Origin: Pseudomonadota bacterium
Lineage (GTDB): Bacteria; Pseudomonadota; Alphaproteobacteria; Rhizobiales; Xanthobacteraceae
Reading direction: 5' to 3'
Length of the DNA stretch: 11,779 nucleotides
Assembly (NCBI GenBank): GCA_023414975.1
Contig: JAEZMI010000333.1
Location: 1-11,779, forward strand
The notes beneath the pieces were generated by a model that saw nothing but the letters and a program-made list of their open reading frames with translations, did no database searches and was not told the origin of the DNA. A program made the position numbers and the translations under genes. Shown piece by piece: positions 6,246 to 10,967 of the stretch (the stretch's first letter is position 1; every line of letters starts with the position of its first letter).

Positions 6246-6926
6246 TCAGGGCAGGCAGCGCGCCATGAAGACGTGCCAGGCCTTGGCGCCCGAGAGGTTG
6301 TGCCGGGCCTTATAGGCCTGCCATTCGCCGTTGCAGCGGTTCACCGCCTCCCGGTCGGCTTCGTCGGACGGCTTCTGCAGCCCGTCCGGCGGCGGCGGGG
6401 CGAGCGTCGTCACCTTGGCCGGTGCGGCCGTCTTGCCGCCCGAGCCCGCGGCTGTCGCGGCCTTGTCGGCGTCCGGCGCCAGTGCCTGCGCCGGGCCGGT
6501 GCCGGCCAGGCATTGCTGGGCGAAGTCGCGATAAACGAGATTGCCGGTCTCGTTCTTTGCCTTCAGCTCGTTCCAGAGATCGGCGCATTGCCGGATGGTG
6601 GGGCGCGCGGCGGCCGCGGCGGGCCCGGTGGGCGTGGCGGGTTTTGTGGCCGTCGCGCCGGCGCCGCCTTGTCCCGCCTGCGCCGCGCCGGCCATGCAGG
6701 ACTGGTAGAAATCGCGATAGGTGACGTCGCCCGTGGTGCCCGCCGCCTTCATCGCGTTCCAGCGGTCCGCGCAGGCCTTCGTCGCCGCCGCGACCGGGGA
6801 GGACGGCGTGGCGGGAGCGGGGGGCTGGCCCTGCGCGCGCACGGGCAGCGGCGCGCCGTGAATCAGCGCCGCGCCCGCGAGAAGGGCGGCGAGACAGGGC
6901 AGGGCGATGTGGTTCGCGCGCGGCAT
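6246..6926 (-). CDS. Secreted protein with three Cys/Trp repeat modules
   Basis: The 226-residue protein begins with a signal peptide: basic MPRANH, a hydrophobic stretch to about residue 22, and cleavage probably after VRA (29-31). The mature part has three copies of a module of about 26 residues separated by Ala/Pro/Thr/Gly-rich linkers. Its pattern is C-x3-W-x3-K, then Y or W, then x2-F-x3-C: C52/W56/K60/Y70/F73/C77; C114/W118/K122/Y132/F135/C139; C198/W202/K206/W217/F220/C224. Each module could close with its own disulfide in the periplasm. It recalls the PsiF repeat (two Cys, F-x-x-C-L ending) and many short alphaproteobacterial hypotheticals, but the Trp/Lys positions differ and no function is assigned. 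ATG 6926 has GGAGGA four bases upstream, making it far better than GTG 6950. It is monocistronic and convergent with the acetyltransferase. Confidence 0.85.
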   Translation of the reverse strand: MPRANHIALPCLAALLAGAALIHGAPLPVRAQGQPPAPATPSSPVAAATKACADRWNAMKAAGTTGDVTYRDFYQSCMAGAAQAGQGGAGATATKPATPTGPAAAAARPTIRQCADLWNELKAKNETGNLVYRDFAQQCLAGTGPAQALAPDADKAATAAGSGGKTAAPAKVTTLAPPPPDGLQKPSDEADREAVNRCNGEWQAYKARHNLSGAKAWHVFMARCLP

Positions 6927-7315
6927 TTGTCCTCCAGCAGCCGGCGTCACGGCCGGTCGCTTTCTCTAACGCACAAGGCGGTGATTCCGGCGCATGGCGC
7001 ACGATCACACCTGCGCGGGGACCATGCCGCGCCATGTTGGCGAAGGCAGGGCTGCGGGCGGGGCCATGGTCGATGGCGAGCAACGGGCCGGTAAATGCCA
7101 ATGCGCGACGCTGCGAACCGGCAAGAACTCGAACGGGATCAGGCATAAATTCGGTACACGCGCCGCGGCATGAGGACGAACGACGCGCGACGATGACGAC
7201 TATTGCCGCTGCGTGAGGTGATTTCGTTGCGACGGCACATGGAGATTGTCGCAGCGGGAGGTGTTATTGCCGGGAAGCAAGGATGCCACGGCTTTGCCAC
7301 AGCTTTAGAGGCGCG

Positions 7316-7344
7316 CTTGCCAGCGTGCCCGGCACGGCCTAGTT
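7316..7344 (+). promoter_or_regulatory. Weak candidate promoter for the glutathione transferase gene
   Basis: CTTGCC begins at 7316 and CTAGTT occupies 7339-7344, 17 bases apart, resembling the CTTGAC-N17-CTATAT form. Transcription would start near 7351, inside the first unit of the 14-bp tandem repeat. Each hexamer has mismatches, so this is tentative. Confidence 0.3.
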
Positions 7345-7348
7345 CTGT

Positions 7349-7376
7349 TGATTAACGACCGCTGATTAACGACCGC
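7349..7376. repeat. Perfect 14-bp tandem direct repeat upstream of glutathione transferase
   Basis: TGATTAACGACCGC occurs at 7349-7362 and again immediately at 7363-7376 with no mismatch. It lies 43 bases before the ATG at 7420 and just after the possible promoter. The unit contains the AT-rich core GATTAAC in GC-rich surroundings. It may be a pair of direct-repeat operator half-sites or a replication-slippage duplication. Confidence 0.85.
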
Positions 7377-7419
7377 CAGGGGGCGGGCGCGGACACGTTC
7401 ACGAGCGTTCAAGAGGCGC

Positions 7420-8136
7420 ATGGCCATGGCCCAGCTTCAGACCAAGCCGATCCAGCTCCATTACTGGCCCACCCCGAACGGGTGGAAAATCTCCATCATG
7501 CTGGAGGAGTGCGGCCTTCCCTATGAGGTGCTGCCGGTGAACATCGGCAAGGGCGAGCAGTTCCGTCCCGATTTCCTCGCGCTGTCGCCCAACAACAAGA
7601 TCCCCGCCATTCTCGACCCCGAGGGGCCGGACGGGGCGCCGATCTCGGTCTTCGAATCGGGCGCCATCCTGCAATATCTCGGGCGCAAGACCGGCCTGTT
7701 CTACCCGGCGGACGAGCGCGGGCGGGTCGAAGTGGAGCAGTGGCTGTTCTGGCAGATGGCGGGGCTCGGGCCCATGGCCGGGCAGGCGCATCATTTCCGC
7801 ATCTACGCGCCGGAGAAGCTGCCCTACGCCATCGACCGCTACACCAACGAGGTGCACCGCCTCTATGGCGTGATGAACAGGCGCCTCGCCGACCGCCCCT
7901 TCCTCGCGGGCGAGTACTCCATCGCCGACATCGCCTGCGTCGGCTGGGCGAAGCTGTGGGAGCGGCAGGGGCAGGACATCAAGGAATTCCCGCACTTCGC
8001 CGCCTGGCTGGAGCGCGTCCTGGCCCGCCCCGCGGTGAAGCGCGGCCTCGCCATCAATGCCGAGGACCGCACCAAGATCGATCTTGCCACCGACAAGGAC
8101 GCGCAGAAGGTGCTGTTCAACCAGCGCGCCCGCTGA
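7420..8136 (+). CDS. Nu-class glutathione S-transferase (YfcG/YghU-like)
   Basis: The 238-residue protein has an N-terminal thioredoxin-fold domain and an all-helical C-terminal domain. Nu-class features are plain: YWPTPNGWK (catalytic T18 and N20 rather than Tyr or Cys), LSPNNKIPAI with the cis-proline at 62, the glutathione-contacting FESGAI (E79, S80), and WQMAGLGPMAGQAHHF. The helical N-capping region reads AGEYSIADIACVGW, and the final block is ARPAVKRGL. Characterised relatives YfcG and YghU are disulfide-bond reductases that bind two glutathiones, so a thiol redox or detoxification role in the cytoplasm is likely. AAGAGG (7411-7416) is three bases from ATG 7420 but nine from ATG 7426; the latter, two residues shorter, may be the real start. 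The gene stands alone, with a promoter region upstream and a hairpin just after its stop. Confidence 0.93.
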   Translation: MAMAQLQTKPIQLHYWPTPNGWKISIMLEECGLPYEVLPVNIGKGEQFRPDFLALSPNNKIPAILDPEGPDGAPISVFESGAILQYLGRKTGLFYPADERGRVEVEQWLFWQMAGLGPMAGQAHHFRIYAPEKLPYAIDRYTNEVHRLYGVMNRRLADRPFLAGEYSIADIACVGWAKLWERQGQDIKEFPHFAAWLERVLARPAVKRGLAINAEDRTKIDLATDKDAQKVLFNQRAR

Positions 8137-8137
8137 G

Positions 8138-8160
8138 GCGCGGGAGGTTGCCGCCCGCGC
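8138..8160 (+). terminator. Candidate terminator after glutathione transferase
   Basis: GCGCGGG (8138-8144) pairs perfectly with CCCGCGC (8154-8160) across a nine-base loop, starting two bases past the stop codon. No T-run follows. Its position directly after the gene supports a role in ending the transcript. Confidence 0.45.
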
Positions 8161-8330
8161 GGGGCCGGGCACGTCGAGCCCCCAAGGCGCCCGAGCCCCG
8201 GAGGTGCCCGAGCCCGGAGGCGCCGACGTGGCTACGCGGCGGCGGACGCCGGCCGCCACGTGACCGCCCGCGACGCTTGCGCGGGGCATGTGGACGGCGC
8301 GCCGTGATGACGGGCCGGCGCCGCTAAGCC
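8161..8330. other. Non-coding stretch with imperfect tandem and inverted repeats before tRNA-Ser
   Basis: Two nearly identical units follow one another: a 17-base unit from 8189 (starting GCCCGAGCCCCGG) and a 16-base unit from 8206 (starting GCCCGAGCCCGG), differing by one base in a C-run and at the last base. Just after, ACGTGGC (8226-8232) is inverted as GCCACGT (8255-8261) around a GC-rich 22-base loop. No gene is supported here. Confidence 0.55.
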
Positions 8331-8359
8331 CTTGACCGCAGGGCGCCGGAAACCTAGAC
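8331..8359 (+). promoter_or_regulatory. Promoter of tRNA-Ser(GCU)
   Basis: CTTGAC (8331-8336) is an exact match to the alphaproteobacterial -35. After 17 bases, CTAGAC (8354-8359) serves as the -10. Transcription should start near 8366, about 37 bases before the mature 5' end at 8403, which fits a short leader removed by RNase P. Confidence 0.75.
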
Positions 8360-8402
8360 AGGGCCCGCTGGATGCCGAACCCCTCGCGGTGCGGCCCCGG
8401 CT

Positions 8403-8494
8403 GGAGACGTGGCCGAGAGGCTGAAGGCACTCGTTTGCTAAATGAGCAGGCCCCCAAAAGGGCCTCGAGGGTTCGAATCCCTCCGTCTCCGCCA
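8403..8494 (+). tRNA. tRNA-Ser, anticodon GCU (reads AGC/AGU)
   Basis: The acceptor stem GGAGACG (8403-8409) pairs with CGTCTCC (8484-8490), followed by discriminator G8491 and an encoded CCA at 8492-8494. The D arm is GCC/GGC. The anticodon stem CTCGT/ATGAG, with one G-U pair, encloses the loop TTGCTAA, giving anticodon GCT at 8437-8439. A long variable arm rich in G and C with an A-rich loop marks it as class II, as expected for serine. The T arm is GAGGG-TTCGAAT-CCCTC. All invariant bases seem present, so the gene should be functional. The DNA immediately downstream is of different character, and tRNA-Ser 3' ends are common integration targets. Confidence 0.97.
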
Positions 8495-8507
8495 CCTTTG
8501 CCAGAAC

Positions 8508-8541
8508 GGCCTTTTCGGCGAACGATCTGCCGCCGAAGGCC
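8508..8541. terminator. Bulged hairpin between tRNA-Ser and the marR-family gene
   Basis: GGCCTT (8508-8513) and CGGCG (8516-8520) pair with CGCCG (8531-8535) and AAGGCC (8536-8541), leaving a TT bulge at 8514-8515 and a ten-base loop. It lies 14 bases past the tRNA CCA end and could terminate the tRNA transcript or the convergent marR-family transcript. The following pyrimidine-rich stretch is short of a true T-run. Confidence 0.45.
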
Positions 8542-8585
8542 GCCGATTTCCCTCTATAATACGCCCTGCACAAGTGCCGAGGAGG

Positions 8586-9062
8586 TTAGCCCCCTTCGAC
8601 GACGGCGTTGGCGAAGCGGCGCATGAGGCGGATCAGGTCTTTGACTTCACCGTCCTCCCAGTCAGCGAAGATCGCCCGCGCCATCGTTTCGCGCGCTGCA
8701 TCCACCTTGTCCGTCATCACCTTGCCTTGTGCAGTGATGATCGCTTCACGGATACGACGGTCGGCTGGGCTTTCGTGGCGTTGGGCGAGCCCGAGTTTCT
8801 CCAGTTTCGAGACCTGACGGCTGACGGTGGTGTAGTCGCGCCCGACCCGGTCGGCGAGATCGACGATACCGATCGGGCCCAGCCTTTCGATCATCACCAG
8901 CAACGGAAACAGTGCGCGATCGAGCGCGATTCCAGCCTGGCGGACCATCTCCTCGTCGCGCTGCGGCCGGTTCATCACGCTGACGATGTCGATCAGCGCG
9001 CCGTGCAACTCCTGGAGCGAGGTCGAATCGAGTGTATTTTGCACATTTTTTCTTGACGGCAT
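8586..9062 (-). CDS. MarR-family transcriptional regulator
   Basis: The 158-residue protein has the MarR layout: helical dimerisation ends around a winged helix-turn-helix. The recognition region is IGIVDLADRVGRDYTTVSR (about 64-82), followed by QVSKLEKLGLAQR. The wing carries the hallmark SPADRRIREAIIT (98-110) with the conserved D-x-R. Such proteins bind palindromes and release DNA when a phenolic or other small ligand binds or a cysteine is oxidised. This one has no cysteine, so ligand binding is more likely. ATG 9062 is chosen over upstream in-frame codons because GGAG lies nine bases before it and the longer form would run through the divergent promoter. It is transcribed away from the FAD monooxygenase, the usual arrangement for a regulator of its neighbour, and probably represses both itself and that gene. 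Confidence 0.92.
   Translation of the reverse strand: MPSRKNVQNTLDSTSLQELHGALIDIVSVMNRPQRDEEMVRQAGIALDRALFPLLVMIERLGPIGIVDLADRVGRDYTTVSRQVSKLEKLGLAQRHESPADRRIREAIITAQGKVMTDKVDAARETMARAIFADWEDGEVKDLIRLMRRFANAVVEGG
9032..9044. promoter_or_regulatory. Candidate MarR operator, site 1 (inside the marR-family 5' end)
   Basis: GTGTATTTTGCAC matches the reverse complement of site 2 at 12 of 13 positions. It is itself a looser palindrome around position 9038. It lies just inside the regulator's coding sequence, where a bound repressor could block elongation or cooperate with site 2, centred 48 bases away. Confidence 0.55.
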
Positions 9063-9081
9063 TTCCAATCTCCAATTAAGT
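9053..9081 (+). promoter_or_regulatory. Candidate promoter for the FAD monooxygenase
   Basis: TTGACG (9053-9058) is followed after 17 bases by TTAAGT (9076-9081), a modest -10. A better -10 hexamer, CATAAT (9083-9088), sits inside operator 2 but is 24 bases from this -35. Either choice places repressor site 2 over or next to the RNA polymerase contact. Confidence 0.4.
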
Positions 9082-9092
9082 GCATAATACAC
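9080..9092. promoter_or_regulatory. Candidate MarR operator, site 2 (divergent promoter)
   Basis: GTGCATAATACAC is a palindrome centred on 9086 with one mismatched pair (GTGCAT against GTGTAT). It lies in the 44-base gap between the two divergent starts, over the -10 elements proposed for both directions. The size and AT-rich centre are typical of MarR sites. Confidence 0.65.
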
Positions 9093-9113
9093 ATATGGAG
9101 ATCGGCATGACAA
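9084..9113 (-). promoter_or_regulatory. Candidate promoter of the marR-family gene
   Basis: On the minus strand TTGTCA (9113-9108) and TATTAT (9089-9084) are separated by 18 bases, each one base from the consensus hexamer. Transcription would start near 9077, leaving a leader of about 15 bases. The -10 lies entirely in operator 2, which predicts autorepression. Confidence 0.5.
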
Positions 9114-10627
9114 ATGATTTCGCAGCGGATGTGCTCATCTGCGGCGCGGGCGCGGCCGGCCTGACGCTGGCCATCGACCTTGCGCGGCACGGTGTCTCCT
9201 TCCGGCTCATCGAGAAACTCGACGATCCGTTTCGGGGTTCGCGCGGCAAGGGCATCCAGCCACGGACGCAGGAGATATTCGAGGATCTCGGCATTCTCGA
9301 CCGGATTGTTGCGGTGGGTGGCATTTATCCGAAGCAGCGGGAATATCGCGACGATGGCAGCTATGCCGACACCGATGTCGTGGAGGCCGAACCTGCGACG
9401 CCTGCCGAACCCTATCACCTGCCGTTGATGGTGCCTCAATTCCTCACCGAACGCGTGATGCGCACGCGGCTGGCAGAACTCGGGCATCGCCCGGAATTCG
9501 GCACAGAACTTATCGGCTTCGAGCAGGACGCGAATGGAGTAACGGCACAGCTCGCCACCCGGACCGGCGAGAAGACGATCCGGGCCCGCTGGTTGGTTGG
9601 GACGGATGGCGGTCGCAGTTTCGTGCGCCATGCCCTTGGGCTCGACTTTCCCGGAAAGACGCTGGGCGTGCGTGCCATCGTCGCGGATGTCGCCCTGACC
9701 GGTCTGTCACGCGATGTCTGGCATCGCTTCGGCGAGGGCGACATGCAACGCCAGATCTCTGCCTGCCCGCTCGCCGGCACAGACCTGTTCCAGCTTCAGG
9801 GGCCTGTTCCTCCCGAAGGTGACATCGACCTGTCGCCGGAGGGCCTCACAGCTCTGCTCGTCAAGCGCACCGGCCTAAGTGACGTCGTCGTCCATGGCGT
9901 ATCATGGGCGTCGGCCTTCAACATGAACGCGCGGCTGGCGGATCGCTACCGCGAGGGCCGGGTCTTTCTGGCCGGCGACGCCGCACACATCCATCCGCCT
10001 ACCGGTGGTCAGGGGCTGAACACCAGCGTACAAGATGCCTATAATCTCGGCTGGAAATTGGCGGCAGTCATTTCGGGCGCGCCGATGGCACTGCTCGACA
10101 GCTACGAAGAAGAACGCCGCCCGGTCGCGCAGGCCATGCTGGGGCTCGCGACGAGCCTGCTCGACGCGATGAAGCGCGGCGAGATGCGGCGGGGGCGAGA
10201 TGTGCACCAGCTCGACATCGGTTATCCCGAGTCGAGCCTCGCCTGGGAGAAGCCGGAACGGACAAAAGGACCGCTGGCTGGCGACCGGGCGCCCGACGCG
10301 CCCATTCAGGGCGCGGCAGGCCAACCGACGAGGCTGTTCGACCTGTTCCGTGGACCTCACTGGACGCTGATCGTCGTTGATGGCGATCGTGCTCTCATCG
10401 CGCCGCGCGCAAGGCTGCATATTCACGCCATCGGTCAGAAGGGCGATCTTATCGATGCTGCGGGCCACTTCCGGGACGCCTATGCGCCGCGACCGGGCGA
10501 TCGGTTCCTGATCCGGCCGGACGGCTACATCAGTGCCATCGTCGCGTCTTCCGAGAACGAGACGCTCGAAGCCTGTCTTACCCAAGTCGGCTTGTGCGCT
10601 GATGCGAAAGAAGCGGTCCATGCGTAA
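9107..10627 (+). CDS. Class A FAD-dependent aromatic monooxygenase (PHBH/phenol hydroxylase type)
   Basis: The 506-residue protein is a single-component flavin hydroxylase. The N-terminal Rossmann fingerprint is CGAGAAGLTLAIDLARHG (12-29), with E36 expected to bind the FAD ribose. The second FAD/NADPH motif is VGTDGGRSFVR (164-174). The third is RVFLAGDAAHIHPPTGGQG (285-303, D291), followed by NTSVQDAYNLGWKLA. From about 388 a thioredoxin-like C-terminal domain begins with GDRAPDAPI, as in phenol, 2,4-dichlorophenol, rifampicin and polyketide hydroxylases. The substrate cannot be told; aromatic or antibiotic-like compounds are plausible and would suit MarR control. ATG 9107 has GGAG six bases upstream; ATG 9095 and 9080 lie in the operator region and are unlikely. 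Its last eight bases overlap the start of the next gene. Base composition is somewhat below that of the gat genes. Confidence 0.93.
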   Translation: MTNDFAADVLICGAGAAGLTLAIDLARHGVSFRLIEKLDDPFRGSRGKGIQPRTQEIFEDLGILDRIVAVGGIYPKQREYRDDGSYADTDVVEAEPATPAEPYHLPLMVPQFLTERVMRTRLAELGHRPEFGTELIGFEQDANGVTAQLATRTGEKTIRARWLVGTDGGRSFVRHALGLDFPGKTLGVRAIVADVALTGLSRDVWHRFGEGDMQRQISACPLAGTDLFQLQGPVPPEGDIDLSPEGLTALLVKRTGLSDVVVHGVSWASAFNMNARLADRYREGRVFLAGDAAHIHPPTGGQGLNTSVQDAYNLGWKLAAVISGAPMALLDSYEEERRPVAQAMLGLATSLLDAMKRGEMRRGRDVHQLDIGYPESSLAWEKPERTKGPLAGDRAPDAPIQGAAGQPTRLFDLFRGPHWTLIVVDGDRALIAPRARLHIHAIGQKGDLIDAAGHFRDAYAPRPGDRFLIRPDGYISAIVASSENETLEACLTQVGLCADAKEAVHA

Positions 10628-10967
10628 TCCAATCACCATGCGCACTTGGGCAACGCCGCTGACCATCTCCTCCCTTGTCCTGATGGCCGCAACCGGCCTC
10701 CTGCTTTTCCTTTATGGAATACGGGACTGACCACCGTTGCCCACCAGTGGTTCTCATGGCTGTTTCTGATCGGCGTCGCAGGTCATCTCACGATCAACTT
10801 CCGACCGCTGAAGAACCATATGAAATCGGGCTGGGGCCGCGTCAGTATCGCCCTCTTCGCAGCTATTCTCGTCGCCTCGCTGTTCTCGTGGGGGAAGGTC
10901 ACCGGCCCTCAGCTCGAACGTCCGATCATGCAAGCGCTGGTGGACGCCCCCCTTTCAGTGCTGGGCA
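10620..10967 (+). pseudogene. DUF4405-type membrane protein gene, frameshifted and probably 3'-truncated
   Basis: ATG 10620 overlaps the monooxygenase stop by eight bases. The first frame gives MRNPITMRTWATPLTISS and a membrane segment ending LLLFLYGIRD at TGA 10728-10730. The -1 frame continues the family pattern without a gap from TGG 10715: WNTGLTTVAHQWFSWLFLIG, then VAGHLTINF, then a third membrane segment VSIALFAAILVASLF. Joined after the Tyr codon 10713-10715, the product reads FLYWNTGL, as expected for DUF4405 proteins, small inner-membrane proteins resembling cytochrome b with conserved histidines (AHQW, AGHL). So one base is missing near 10713-10717. Past residues APLSVLGIK the similarity stops, and the frame runs on into the antisense of the next gene up to 11179. 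The gene is likely dead. A sequencing error could explain the shift, but not the lost C-terminus. Confidence 0.75.

Larger units (their letters stand above)
6927..7419. other. Intergenic region between secreted-repeat gene and glutathione transferase
   Basis: This 493-base gap is divergent: it carries the upstream regions of both flanking genes. The few short open frames lack ribosome-binding sites and recognisable sequence. Visible structures are a weak hairpin (6941-6956) just before the minus-strand start, TGCGAC/GTCGCA (7228-7233 and 7248-7253) around a 14-base loop, and a perfect 14-bp tandem repeat near 7349-7376. Composition between about 7140 and 7360 is less GC-rich than the genes. 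Confidence 0.6.

Noticed and set aside
7034..7216. Short frames in the gap before the glutathione transferase
   Set aside because: Up to 60 codons, no good ribosome-binding site, composition unlike the real genes, and no recognisable sequence.
8466..8494. Integration attachment site at the tRNA-Ser 3' end
   Set aside because: I looked for a second copy of the T-arm and acceptor end in 8495-11779 and saw none, and there is no integrase gene; only the location is suggestive.
8555..8560. Perfect TATAAT hexamer after tRNA-Ser
   Set aside because: No acceptable -35 lies 16-18 bases upstream on the plus strand, and no gene follows in that direction before the minus-strand marR-family gene.
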